Shown: piece after piece, positions 9,101-16,214 of the stretch | Layout: every line of letters starts with the position of its first letter | Numbering within the stretch: position 1 is the stretch's first letter | Assembly: GCA_002291875.1 (NCBI GenBank) | Contig: DBAV01000229.1 | Span: 1-34,553, forward strand | Source: Hyphomonadaceae bacterium UBA1001 | GTDB lineage: Bacteria; Pseudomonadota; Alphaproteobacteria; Caulobacterales; Aquidulcibacteraceae | Direction: 5' to 3' | Length of the DNA: 34,553 nt | Made by a program: the position numbers and the translations under genes | Notes under the pieces: model-generated | Database searches by the model: none | What the model was told of the DNA's origin: nothing | The model's input: the letters and a program-made list of their open reading frames with translations, nothing else

Positions 9101-10357
9101 TCGCTGGCGGGACAGGTCGTCACCGAAGGTCGCGTGGGGGGAACGCTGGCGCGGCCCCGCGTGGATGGCAGCTTTGCCCTGACAGGGGGCAGCTTTGCAG
9201 ACCCCGCGTCGGGACTCGAACTGGGGGCGCTTGAGGCGGCGGGATCGCTGGGCGGCGATCAGGTGGTGCTGCAGCGGCTCTCGGCCACCGACCGGCGTCG
9301 CGGGCGCGTTTCTGGCGACGGCCGGCTGGGGCTGGCCGAGGGGGCGGCCTCGACCCTGGACCTGCAGCTTGAAAACTTTCAGGTGATCGACACCGGCGAT
9401 GTCACCGCGCGGGCCAGCGGAACGCTCGGGGTTTCGCGGGCGGCGGGCGGCAATCTGGCCGTGCGGGGCGCCCTGACCATCCAAGAGGCCCGGATTTCCC
9501 CCGAAATCGGCGGTGGCGCCCCCGGAATCGTCGAACTGGAGGTGCAGGAGATCAACCTGCCGCCAGACCTCGCCGCCAGCCGGGCGATGGCGGCCCGCGA
9601 ACGTGACGCGGCCGGATCCGGCGGGCTGGTGGCCGACCTCGACGTCAGCCTGAGGGCGCCACGCGGCGTTTTCGTGCGCGGACGCGGGCTGAATGCCGAA
9701 CTGTCGGTCGATGCCCGGGTGGGCGGCACCACCGCGCGGCCCACCCTGTCCGGTGTGGCGCGGATTTTCCGCGGCGAGTACGAGTTCGCCGGGCGCGTGT
9801 TCACCTTTGACGATCGCGGGACCATCACCCTGTCCACCGACCCCGACCAGATCCGGCTGTCGCTCGAGGCGGTCCGCGACGAGGACCCGACCTTTGTCGC
9901 CAGGGTGCGGATCACCGGCACCGCGGCCGATCCGCGCGTGGCGCTGTCCTCGACGCCCTCGCTTCCCCAGGACGAGATCCTGTCACGCGTGCTGTTCGGG
10001 CGGTCGGCCACCTCGTTGTCGGGCAGCGAGTCGGCACAGCTGGCAACCGCGCTGGCGTCGGTGGCGGGCGGCAATGCCTTTGACGTCATCGGGGGGCTGC
10101 GCGACCTTGCCCGCCTCGACCGGCTGGTCATCACCGGGGGCGATACCGGCTTTGCCTTTGCAGGCGGACGTTACCTGACCGACAGGGTGTATCTCGAGCT
10201 GATCGGGGGCGGCCAGGGCGAGCTGGCCACCCAGGTCGAATACCGGCCCAACCGCAATCTGGCCCTGGTGTCGCGGGTGACCAACACCGGCGAGACGCGG
10301 GTGGCGGTGCGGTGGCGCCGATCCAGTCCGGCCCCGGGCACACCCGCGCCGCGCTGA
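6134..10357 (+). CDS. tamB: TamB, inner-membrane-anchored envelope bridge protein
   Basis: 1407 aa. One N-terminal membrane segment (about residues 18-40) is followed by more than 1000 residues of repetitive beta-rich sequence, full of short Gly/Asp/Arg-rich strands, as in AsmA-like/TamB proteins that form a long hydrophobic groove across the periplasm. The C-terminal TamB domain (DUF490, about 1080-1407) is clear, with GEYEFAGRVFTFDDRGTI, LSRVLFGRS, GRYLTDRVYLELIGGG and a final barrel-like strand LVSRVTNTGETRVAVRWRR. The start is TTG, overlapping the tamA stop, with GGGGCAGG upstream. The length is normal for alphaproteobacterial TamB. It is convergent with the diguanylate cyclase gene, 10 nt between stops. 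Confidence 0.93.
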   Translation: MSSEPPPVAPDTPRRGGWLRPALLGVGAVIALVGLGLVGARLAVDTDQGRGLLESGLDGMKVGRFGTLDVEGVAGDPLRSVRVDRLTLSDEAGVWLVVEDAALDWSWRNLFQRTFDASRIAFGRAHVLRIPVLGEAGPEQPLPLTIRIGALEGRIVTEPAVTRVAGDWRVGGRLAAERDGRLDIDLGLQSLLHAGDRISARGRWTPETGGAVTLEGNESTGQALRGLLGLSLDQPLTVDASMDGTPAQGRAVLSVRSGASEVATGDGVWSEAGGRLEGRLDPRLSDRLLGLREILGERVDVGADWTPPREGRTILAVRMVSAGLRVDANGPVSLEARRTLAPLETSIRAPALDAIVPGDDVAIGAGSFDGTLVGGFEDWVLDGTLALTRVGLPDLRLDGLSGPAKVSRDAQGALRFEGDLDALGVRGSGLAGRWLGPRPELAFAGGRATDGTVLLDSLSVRGAEARLDGRGRREAGGALGFDGTLTLDSLTSVSARTRGGFDARFWLDQAGSDRPWTFRIDGRGQRFATGLAEADRLLGPAPTLQASGQWVGGSLRIADARLDGRALRVRSAGAVIGARTLAVPLSWSADGPIPLGPVEIAGTLAGQGRLDGALASPTLTLGGDIGRLDLPQLTLSPARFDLTTRLGQDPFDAEVRLAGVSPQGTVTARADVRLAGNTIALRDIAVSGAGIDIAGAASVRGNAPASADLRVSIGPGALLAAGTVSGTARITETPGGAVAQIALSGTNVTPRAGGLVFEALAVRGAGNLERMPFTTTLRLRDPMAASFEGNGVLEAGGALTRVTLSGAGTANAARFSTRSPLLLELADGATTVTGDLDVGAGQRAGQLAFTATNAARRFTARARFADLPLRLAAEELTGSVSGEAALDGSGGPLAGTLTARLDDVRARGTARDLAVDTLIEGRLARDTLTVNARTQEAAGLAGFVDLALPVQSSTNPLRLAVATAGPLRGTFDLRGEIRAVADLVFAGQRSLAGQVVTEGRVGGTLARPRVDGSFALTGGSFADPASGLELGALEAAGSLGGDQVVLQRLSATDRRRGRVSGDGRLGLAEGAASTLDLQLENFQVIDTGDVTARASGTLGVSRAAGGNLAVRGALTIQEARISPEIGGGAPGIVELEVQEINLPPDLAASRAMAARERDAAGSGGLVADLDVSLRAPRGVFVRGRGLNAELSVDARVGGTTARPTLSGVARIFRGEYEFAGRVFTFDDRGTITLSTDPDQIRLSLEAVRDEDPTFVARVRITGTAADPRVALSSTPSLPQDEILSRVLFGRSATSLSGSESAQLATALASVAGGNAFDVIGGLRDLARLDRLVITGGDTGFAFAGGRYLTDRVYLELIGGGQGELATQVEYRPNRNLALVSRVTNTGETRVAVRWRRSSPAPGTPAPR

Positions 10358-10367
10358 GCCCGCAGAC

Positions 10368-10985
10368 TCAGGAAGCGGCCATCGCCGGTTGCGCCGCCAT
10401 GCGCGCCGAGCGTGCGCCCCGCTTGGCGGCGTACATGGCTTCGTCGGCGCGGGCCAGCGCCAGTTCGGGGTCTTCGGCGCCCGAAAAATGGCGCACGCCA
10501 TGCGCGGCCGAAATGGCGATGGATGTGCCGCCGAACATCAAGGGTGTATCGCGCAGCGCCTGCGCCAATGCGGCCGCCTTGCGGTCAGCGTCATCGCTGC
10601 AGACATGGACCAGGATAACGCCGAACTCGTCGCCGCCCAGCCGTCCGATCACATCCGAATCGCGGGTGTGGGCCTCGAGGACGCGACCGACATGACGCAG
10701 CACAGCATCACCGGCGGCGTGACCATGGGTGTCGTTCACCGGCTTGAAGCCGTCGAGGTCGAAAAAGGCCACCGCAGCGCCGCCGCCATATCGCTCGGTG
10801 TAGGACATCACGCGGGCCATCTCGCGCATGAAGGCGCGCCGGTTCAGCACACCCACCAGCGCGTCACGGTCGGCAAGCGCCTCGGCCTCGGCCAGCGCTT
10901 CGCGCAGATGGGCCAGTTCGGCCCGCAGGGCATCGTTCTCGCGCTTCAGCGCGTCGTCGGGGGAAATGACACCTGGCTCGGGCAC
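10368..10985 (-). CDS. Stand-alone GGDEF diguanylate cyclase
   Basis: 205 aa from a GTG start with AAGGA upstream. Residues 10-40 form a short charged coiled coil (alternating Leu/Ala/Glu), then a complete GGDEF domain: metal-binding FFDLDGF (Asp76), substrate-binding KPVNDTHGH (Asn84), and an intact GGDEF at 117-121. The product-inhibition site RxxD is present at 108-111, exactly five residues before GGDEF. The protein should therefore make c-di-GMP from two GTP and be feedback inhibited. It has no signal peptide, membrane segment or sensory domain, so it is cytosolic and probably controlled by coiled-coil dimerisation or a partner. Confidence 0.93.
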   Translation of the reverse strand: MPEPGVISPDDALKRENDALRAELAHLREALAEAEALADRDALVGVLNRRAFMREMARVMSYTERYGGGAAVAFFDLDGFKPVNDTHGHAAGDAVLRHVGRVLEAHTRDSDVIGRLGGDEFGVILVHVCSDDADRKAAALAQALRDTPLMFGGTSIAISAAHGVRHFSGAEDPELALARADEAMYAAKRGARSARMAAQPAMAAS

Positions 10986-11070
10986 GCGCGGTCCTTACGC
11001 TCGCGCGGGAGGCCACCATGTCGAGGTTAACAAACGGTTTCCACCGCAGGATCGGGTGGGGTCGGGCGCC

Positions 11071-11262
11071 CTAGTCGGCGGTCGGCGCGAAATTGGCGTT
11101 TTCGTTCAGATAGCGCTCGAGGTCCTTGACCGTGATGCGCCATTCGCGCCCGAACTTGATCGCCCTGAGGCGGCCACCGCGGATCCAGGTCCGCACCGTG
11201 CTCTCCTTCACCTTAAGGTGTGCAGCCGTTTCGTGCACGGTGAGGAGGGGCTTGCTGAGCAT
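11071..11262 (-). CDS. Small excisionase/MerR-type HTH protein
   Basis: 63 aa with start ATG and a GAGG ribosome site. Nearly the whole protein is one winged HTH of the HTH_17/excisionase type: LLTVHETAAHLKVKESTVRT, WIRGGRLRAIKFGREWRI and VKDLERYL. Such proteins include phage excisionases, but many alphaproteobacterial chromosomes carry solitary ones that act as transcription regulators. No integrase, attachment repeat or phage gene is nearby, so a housekeeping DNA-binding role is more likely. It is divergent from uppP across 276 nt. The open frame extends upstream to 11457 but those codons do not resemble protein. Confidence 0.88.
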   Translation of the reverse strand: MLSKPLLTVHETAAHLKVKESTVRTWIRGGRLRAIKFGREWRITVKDLERYLNENANFAPTAD

Positions 11263-11316
11263 GTCGGACCTCGCATGTCGTCCCCGACGCGCGAAGACCG
11301 ACAATCTTTCTACACG

Positions 11317-11337
11317 ACTGTCCGCACAGTGGACAGT
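11317..11337. promoter_or_regulatory. Inverted repeat ACTGTCC-N7-GGACAGT, candidate operator
   Basis: In the 276-nt divergent gap between the HTH gene and uppP, ACTGTCC (11317-11323) and GGACAGT (11331-11337) form a perfect 7+7 inverted repeat with a 7-nt spacer. It lies 55-75 nt upstream of the HTH start, in a plausible position for autoregulation. A second, weaker pair, GGATC...GATCC, is at 11345-11365. No confident promoter boxes were found for either gene. Confidence 0.4.
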
Positions 11338-11538
11338 CCCCCACGGATCACACTTCGAGCGATCCACATCCACCTGCATGGATAACTCCACATCAACCGT
11401 AGGGTCAAGCGGATGGACGTCCAGTATCGTGGACGAACACCTGTCAGGCGACACCAAGCGCGTCTGGCATCAGCACCATGCGTTCACCGTCCGCGCGAAA
11501 CCGTCTAAGCGCTTGGCGCCAACCGCCGGAGACGCGCC

Positions 11539-12357
11539 TTGCCCAGCCTCATGGACATCCTGATCGCGATCTTTCTGGGGATCGTGGAGGGTCTCACCGA
11601 ATTCCTGCCGGTGTCGTCGACGGGCCACCTGATCGCACTGGACACGTTTCTCGGGGTTTCAGACCCCGGCGGCGCCTTCAAGATCATGATCCAGCTGGGC
11701 GCCATCCTGGCGATCGTGATCCTTTACTTCCGCAAGATCGCCGAGGTGGTGACGGGGCTGCCGACCCGGGCCGAAGCCCGCCGCTTCGCGGCAATGATCG
11801 CGCTGGCGTTCGTGCCTGCGGCCATTGCCGGCTTCCTGCTGTCGGACTTCATCACGGGCGTTCTGTTCGAAAGCCCCGAAGTGGTGGCCACCTCGCTGAT
11901 CATCGGCGGCATCGTGATGATCCTGGTCGAGTGGCGCCGGCCGGTCCCGACCGTGACCGAGGTGGACGACATCCCCATCCGGCGGGCCTTTCTCATCGGC
12001 TGCTGCCAGGCGGTTGCGCTGATTCCGGGCGTGTCGCGCTCAGGGGCCACGATCGTCGGCGCCATGCTGCTGGGCGTGGACCGTCGCGCGGCGGCCGAAT
12101 TCTCGTTCTTCCTGGCGATGCCGACCATGGGCGCAGCGTTCGCGTTTGCCGCCTGGCGGCAGCGTGACAGCTTTACCCCCGAACAGCTGGGCATCATCGG
12201 CGTCGGGTTCGTGGCGGCCTTCCTGGCGGCCCTGGTGGTGGTGCGGCCCTTCCTGGCCATCGTCACACGCTATGGCTTCTTCCCCTTTGCGATCTATCGC
12301 ATCGTGCTGGGAGGGCTGATCTTCGCGCTGCTGGCCGCCGGTGTCGGCGCGGCCTGA
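11539..12357 (+). CDS. uppP: Undecaprenyl-diphosphate phosphatase
   Basis: 272 aa multi-pass membrane protein. The enzyme removes the beta phosphate from undecaprenyl pyrophosphate and so recycles the lipid carrier for peptidoglycan and other wall polymers; the family also underlies bacitracin resistance. Both active-site motifs are intact: EGLTEFLPVSSTGH (Glu17, Glu21, His30) and PGVSRSG (Arg167). About eight hydrophobic helices are visible. The start is taken as TTG with GGAGA 5-6 nt upstream; the ATG four codons later (11551) is the alternative and would lie too far from that site. mmcB follows after 39 nt. Confidence 0.95.
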   Translation: MPSLMDILIAIFLGIVEGLTEFLPVSSTGHLIALDTFLGVSDPGGAFKIMIQLGAILAIVILYFRKIAEVVTGLPTRAEARRFAAMIALAFVPAAIAGFLLSDFITGVLFESPEVVATSLIIGGIVMILVEWRRPVPTVTEVDDIPIRRAFLIGCCQAVALIPGVSRSGATIVGAMLLGVDRRAAAEFSFFLAMPTMGAAFAFAAWRQRDSFTPEQLGIIGVGFVAAFLAALVVVRPFLAIVTRYGFFPFAIYRIVLGGLIFALLAAGVGAA

Positions 12358-12396
12358 GGGCTGGACATCAGAACTTTCCAAGAACATCATCCGGCC

Positions 12397-12855
12397 ATGG
12401 ACACCGCTCGGGCCATCGTCGCGCCAACCAGCCATGCGGGGGCGGGGCGGCCGGCGATCACCCGCGCCGTGACCCGCGGCGTGCTGCGCGTGATGGTGGA
12501 TCTGGGTGCGGCGCCGATCGTGGAATGGCCCCTGCCGAACGGGCGGCGCGGCGACGTGGCGGCGCTGTCACGACGGGGCGAGATCACGATCGTCGAGGTC
12601 AAGTCGGGGCTGGAAGACTTTCGCGCGGACGGCAAGTGGACAGACTATGCCCCCTATTGCGACGCCTTCTATTTCGGCGTCGGCCCCGATTTCCCGCTCG
12701 ACATCCTGCCCGAAGGCGTCGGCCTGATCGTTGCGGATGGCTTTGGCGGCGCGGTGATCCGGCCTGCGGCCCAGACTCCCCTGGCGCCAGCGCGCCGGCG
12801 GGCCCTGCTTCTGGACTTTGCGCGCCTCGCCGCCCTGAGGCTGTCGGGCGCCTGA
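12397..12855 (+). CDS. mmcB: MmcB-family DNA repair protein
   Basis: 152 aa. The core is a PD-(D/E)xK nuclease-like fold: RGDVAAL (Asp53), a beta hairpin, then IVEVKSG (Glu67, Lys69), with Glu43 as a possible fourth residue; DYAPYCDAFYFGVG follows. MmcB was described in Caulobacter as a DNA-damage-inducible alphaproteobacterial protein needed for survival after mitomycin C. It lies 39 nt after uppP in the same direction, so it is probably co-transcribed; the ribosome site is weak. No LexA-type box was recognised immediately upstream. Confidence 0.85.
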   Translation: MDTARAIVAPTSHAGAGRPAITRAVTRGVLRVMVDLGAAPIVEWPLPNGRRGDVAALSRRGEITIVEVKSGLEDFRADGKWTDYAPYCDAFYFGVGPDFPLDILPEGVGLIVADGFGGAVIRPAAQTPLAPARRRALLLDFARLAALRLSGA

Positions 12856-12950
12856 CATGGTCAATGCGCGGGCAACCGTGCTGCTTCACGCGATCTCAAA
12901 GCGCCCTGTGGCATGTCGCGGCATCCGCAACAGCCGGTGATCGAACATCC

Positions 12951-13532
12951 ATGGCCAAAGCCGCCTTTCACAAGGGTCAGCGAGTCTATGTGCGTCCTCT
13001 GGGTACGTGGGCGCATGTCGAGCGTCTGGTGCCGCATTGGGTCAAGGACGTCGAAGAGCCCCTTCGGGTGCTCTACGACCTTGGGCTGGGACGCGACTTC
13101 GCGGCCAGCGAACTGATGGCCGAGGTGCACGACACCGAACCTGCGGACGACTTTACCGAACGCTGGCGCGTGGTGCGGCGACGCAACCGGCTGACGATGG
13201 ATACCGGCGATGCGCGCCACCCGCGCCCCGGCACCCATCCCGCGGTGGTGACCGAGGACAATGCATGGGGTGGCTGGCGCGTCCCGGCATCCGAATATGA
13301 CCGCGACCCCGACCGCATCGAGTTCCAGGCCCGCCTGCTGGCGCAAGCGCCTGAACTGGTCGCGCTGGCCCGGGCGCTGGTCGATTTCTGTGACGAGCAG
13401 GGGATTCCACTCGTGGGACCGGCCCCGCCCGGCGTGCGCAGCCAGCTTGCGGCGCTGGGCGCGCGCGCGCAGGCGGCTCTGACGGCAGTGCACGCCCCCG
13501 ACGAGTCGATCGCCGCCGTCGCCGCCGAATGA
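12951..13532 (+). CDS. Conserved-looking protein of unknown function
   Basis: 193 aa from the ATG at 12951, 95 nt after mmcB. The family was not recognised with certainty. The N-terminal 60 residues (GQRVYVRPLGTWAHVERLV, then LRVLYDLGLGRDFAASEL) look like a small beta barrel in which a tract is read against a Val/Tyr-rich strand, recalling KOW/SH3-like folds. The middle is Arg/Asp-rich with a conserved-looking AWGGWRVPASEYDRDPDR segment, and the C-terminus (about 125-193) is helical. There are no Cys pairs, signal peptide or membrane segment, so it should be cytosolic. Codon use and third-position GC fit a real gene. Confidence 0.7.
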   Translation: MAKAAFHKGQRVYVRPLGTWAHVERLVPHWVKDVEEPLRVLYDLGLGRDFAASELMAEVHDTEPADDFTERWRVVRRRNRLTMDTGDARHPRPGTHPAVVTEDNAWGGWRVPASEYDRDPDRIEFQARLLAQAPELVALARALVDFCDEQGIPLVGPAPPGVRSQLAALGARAQAALTAVHAPDESIAAVAAE

Positions 13533-13575
13533 AGCCAGCCGGCTTGCCCGGCTCACACCAGACTGGCAGGCCTGC

Positions 13576-13845
13576 GTGATGCACAGCGCCACCGACCGCC
13601 TTTCAGACCTTGCCCGCGCGTGCGAAACCCATGTGCGTGCCACGTTCGCAGGCCCGGTCGCCCTGCGGCCAGTGTCGCTGACCTTTGATGTGGGTCCGGT
13701 CGGGGACAGCGCGGAGGCAAAGGTCGACACCCAGGTCGTAAGGAGCACCCGCACATTGGTGTTCGCCCGCGCCCGCCTGTTCGCGCCAGAGGGCGTGGTC
13801 CTGGCCCTGTCGGCAGTCTATGCGATCGGCGGCGCGAGCGGCTGA
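13576..13845 (+). CDS. Small protein, possible partial hot-dog fold
   Basis: 89 aa, starting at GTG 13576 or the adjoining ATG 13579. The second half, AEAKVDTQVVRSTRTLVF then ARLFAPEGVVLALSAVYAI, resembles the last two strands of hot-dog thioesterases (PaaI-like), where a modified or increased chemical group is written out before a final strand. The first half is too short for the helix and active-site loop of that family, so it is either a reduced relative or an unrelated small protein. It is convergent with the SDR gene, whose stop is 10 nt away, and 43 nt after the unknown gene. Confidence 0.5.
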   Translation: MMHSATDRLSDLARACETHVRATFAGPVALRPVSLTFDVGPVGDSAEAKVDTQVVRSTRTLVFARARLFAPEGVVLALSAVYAIGGASG

Positions 13846-13854
13846 GCCAAGCCC

Positions 13855-14661
13855 TCAGCGGGCGGCCAGCGGCGCGTAATTCAGATGCAGGCCGGCATCC
13901 ACAAGCAGTGTCTCGCCCGTGATGTGGCGGCTGGCGCGCGACGCCAGGAACAGCAGCACGTCGGCGACGTCCTCGGGGCCCGAGGCCGCCTGAAGCGGAG
14001 TCGTGCGGCGCACCTGCTCGCGGATCATCGCCGTCCGTTCCTCGCCGAAGGCATCGGGGAACCAGCGGGTGTCGATATAGCCCGGGCACAGCGCGTTCAC
14101 CCGGATCGCCGGCGCTAGCGCCCGCGCCAGCGACAGGGTCATGGTGTTCAGCGCCCCTTTGGACGCTGCATACGCCACCGAAGAGCCAATGCCCGACACC
14201 CCGGCAATGGAACTGGTCATCACCACCGACGCCGCGTGGCCATGGGCGCCATGCGATGCCTGCAACAGCGATTTCAGCGCCCGCACCGTCAGGAATGCGC
14301 CTGTGACGTTCACCGCATAGATCCGGGCGAAATCATCCGGGCTCAGCGCCTCCATGTCGGCATGGTCGGGCACGTGTCGCGTCATGCCCGCGTTCGCGAC
14401 CGCGATGTCCACCCGACCCCATCCCGCCGCTGCCTGGGCCAAGGCGCGGCTGGTTGCATCCTCGGCGATGTCACCCACCACCGTCCGCACCGCGCACCCG
14501 GCCTCGCGGCAGGCAGCTGCCGTGGCCTCGAGGTCATCGACGCTGCGCGCGCACGACAGCACCACACCCTTCAGGCCCCTGCGCGCCATGGCGATGGCGC
14601 TGGTGGCGCCCAGCCCGGTCGCCGACCCCGTGACAACCGCCACCTGACCTTCAAAGTCCAT
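13855..14661 (-). CDS. Short-chain dehydrogenase/reductase (SDR)
   Basis: 268 aa from ATG 14661 with a strong GGAGGGGG site; an in-frame start 21 nt upstream is less likely. This is a classical SDR: cofactor motif TGSATGLG (residues 11-18), NAG (about 90-92), catalytic Ser in MTSSIAG (150/151), Tyr164 and Lys168 in YAASK, and the PG motif LCPGYIDT. It is a cytosolic NAD(P)-dependent oxidoreductase; the ending (GETLLVDAGLHLN) is like 3-oxoacyl-ACP reductase-type SDRs, but the substrate cannot be told. It is the last gene of the purC-purS block, 24 nt after the DUF3052-like gene. Confidence 0.9.
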   Translation of the reverse strand: MDFEGQVAVVTGSATGLGATSAIAMARRGLKGVVLSCARSVDDLEATAAACREAGCAVRTVVGDIAEDATSRALAQAAAGWGRVDIAVANAGMTRHVPDHADMEALSPDDFARIYAVNVTGAFLTVRALKSLLQASHGAHGHAASVVMTSSIAGVSGIGSSVAYAASKGALNTMTLSLARALAPAIRVNALCPGYIDTRWFPDAFGEERTAMIREQVRRTTPLQAASGPEDVADVLLFLASRASRHITGETLLVDAGLHLNYAPLAAR

Positions 14662-14685
14662 CGCCCCCTCCACTGGCCTCAACGT

Positions 14686-15078
14686 TCAGCCACCGCGTCG
14701 CGTGATGTTCCGGATTTCATCGCGGCGGCGCCAGCGAACCGCCGACCAGTCGGTGTCCAGAGCAATCTGTGTCACCGCCAGAAAGCCCTGCTCTTCCAGC
14801 AGGTTCCAGCCATGGTCACGGGTCATGGTCGCGGCGACCTTGCCCGAGAGTTTCGGGTAGGCGATCCACAGCACCGCCCCCACCCGATACCGTGGCAGCA
14901 GGTCGGGCAGGCGCGCAGCCAGTGTCTCGGGCGAGGTCACAAAGGCCAGCATGATGTCGGGAAAAGGCTCGGCGCAGGTGTCAGGAAGCGGCAGCAGCCG
15001 CGCCAGCGCCGCCGGGCGATCCAGCATCAGCACGCTGCGCCCGGGCTTTACCAGCAGCTTGTCGGTCACCGATCGCAT
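14686..15078 (-). CDS. DUF3052-like protein
   Basis: 130 aa from ATG 15078, 14 nt after purS. The pattern KLLVKPGRSVLMLDRP, then DIMLAFVTSPETL, LWIAYPKLSGKV and a terminal WSAVRWRRR matches the DUF3052-type family: a small Rossmann-like alpha/beta protein lacking the S-adenosylmethionine-binding residues of the methyltransferases it resembles. The function is unknown. There is no signal peptide or membrane helix. Its close spacing behind purS suggests co-transcription but not necessarily a purine role. Confidence 0.65.
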   Translation of the reverse strand: MRSVTDKLLVKPGRSVLMLDRPAALARLLPLPDTCAEPFPDIMLAFVTSPETLAARLPDLLPRYRVGAVLWIAYPKLSGKVAATMTRDHGWNLLEEQGFLAVTQIALDTDWSAVRWRRRDEIRNITRRGG

Positions 15079-15092
15079 GGGCGCGCCGGGCG

Positions 15093-15335
15093 TCAGGCGA
15101 TGATGTCGACGCGGTAGGTCTCGATCACGGTGTTCACCAGCAATCGGTCGCACATCTCGTGGACCCGCGCGCGGGCGGCCTCGACGTCCGTCTCGGCAAG
15201 GTCGATCTCGATCACCTTGCCCTGGCGTGCGCCGACGACGCCGACAAAGCCCAGATCGGTCAGGGCGGAAGCAATCGCCTTGCCCTGGGCATCCAGCACC
15301 CCTGGCTTCAGCGCGACATAGACGATGGCTTTCAC
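15093..15335 (-). CDS. purS: Phosphoribosylformylglycinamidine synthase subunit PurS
   Basis: 80 aa from GTG 15335 with GGAG 8 nt upstream; the longer open frame to 15452 lacks family similarity. PurS hallmarks are present: KAIVYVALKPGVLDAQGKAI, LGFVGV, GKVIEIDL and a final TVIETYRVDI strand. PurS joins PurL and PurQ in the FGAM synthase complex of purine biosynthesis, where it couples ammonia transfer from PurQ to PurL. The gene lies 34 nt after purC. purQ, which often comes next, is not here; the following gene is DUF3052-like. Confidence 0.93.
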   Translation of the reverse strand: MKAIVYVALKPGVLDAQGKAIASALTDLGFVGVVGARQGKVIEIDLAETDVEAARARVHEMCDRLLVNTVIETYRVDIIA

Positions 15336-15369
15336 GGGTGCGGCTCCGCGCGGTTCGGCTGGGCCCGGC

Positions 15370-16119
15370 TTAGCCGTTGGCGGCGGTTTGTCCATCGCGC
15401 AGGATGCCCAGACGCCGCGCCACCTCGGCATAGGCGGCCACCAAGTCACCAAGGTCGCGGCGGAAGACGTCCTTGTCCAGCTTGCGGTTTTCGTCGGTCA
15501 GGTCCCACAGGCGCATCGAGTCGGGGCTGATCTCGTCTGCCAGGACGGTCCGCACCATGTCGCCCTCCCACAGGCGGCCGAACTCGATCTTGAAGTCGAC
15601 CAGGCGGATGCCGACCCCGGCGAACATGCCGAACAGATAGTCATTGACGCGCAGGGTCAGCGCCAGGATGTCGTCGATCTCCTGGGGACTGGCCCAGTTG
15701 AACGCGGTGATGTGCTCTTCAGAAACCAGCGGGTCGCTGAGCGCGTCATTCTTGTAATAGAACTCGATGATCGAGCGCGGCAGCGGGGTGCCCTCCTCGA
15801 GACCCAGGCGCTTGGCAATCGAGCCGGCCGCCACGTTACGGCAGACCACTTCGAGCGGAATGATCTCGACTTCGCGGATCAGCTGCTCGCGCATGTTCAG
15901 CCGCCGGATGAAATGGGTCGGCACCCCGATGGCGTTCAGGTTCGCCATGATGAATTCCGAGATGCGATTGTTCAGCACACCCTTGCCTTCGATCACCGCC
16001 TTCTTTTCGGCGTTGAAGGCGGTGGCATCGTCCTTGAAATACTGGACCAGCGTACCGGGCTCGGGCCCCTCATAGAGAATCTTGGCCTTGCCTTCGTAAA
16101 TCTTCTTGCGACGCGACAT
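15370..16119 (-). CDS. purC: SAICAR synthetase PurC
   Basis: 249 aa, full normal length. It joins CAIR and aspartate, using ATP, to make SAICAR in purine biosynthesis, in the cytosol. The sequence is canonical from the start: RRKKIYEGKAKILYEG, DDATAFNA, KGVLNNRISEFIM, then VCRNVAAGSIAKRLG and the VDFKIEFG / LADEISPDSMRLWD motifs. A ribosome site (AGGACCC) precedes ATG 16119. It heads the purC-purS-DUF3052-SDR run, 95 nt after the ABC importer ATPase gene. No clear terminator is visible in that gap. Confidence 0.97.
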   Translation of the reverse strand: MSRRKKIYEGKAKILYEGPEPGTLVQYFKDDATAFNAEKKAVIEGKGVLNNRISEFIMANLNAIGVPTHFIRRLNMREQLIREVEIIPLEVVCRNVAAGSIAKRLGLEEGTPLPRSIIEFYYKNDALSDPLVSEEHITAFNWASPQEIDDILALTLRVNDYLFGMFAGVGIRLVDFKIEFGRLWEGDMVRTVLADEISPDSMRLWDLTDENRKLDKDVFRRDLGDLVAAYAEVARRLGILRDGQTAANG

Positions 16120-16214
16120 GGAGGGTCCTGGAGCGGAAGCGGGGCAGGGCGCCCCGAGATGGGGCGAGCGGGGCCGTCGGGCCGGACGGGAGGCGGGAGC
16201 GGAAGGGTGTCCCC

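Noticed and set aside
11071..11262. Prophage or integrative element marked by an excisionase
   Set aside because: No integrase, att repeats or phage genes nearby; solitary excisionase-type HTH proteins are common in alphaproteobacteria.
11263..11457. N-terminal extension of the small HTH protein
   Set aside because: The added residues lack any pattern, and ATG 11262 has a GAGG site.
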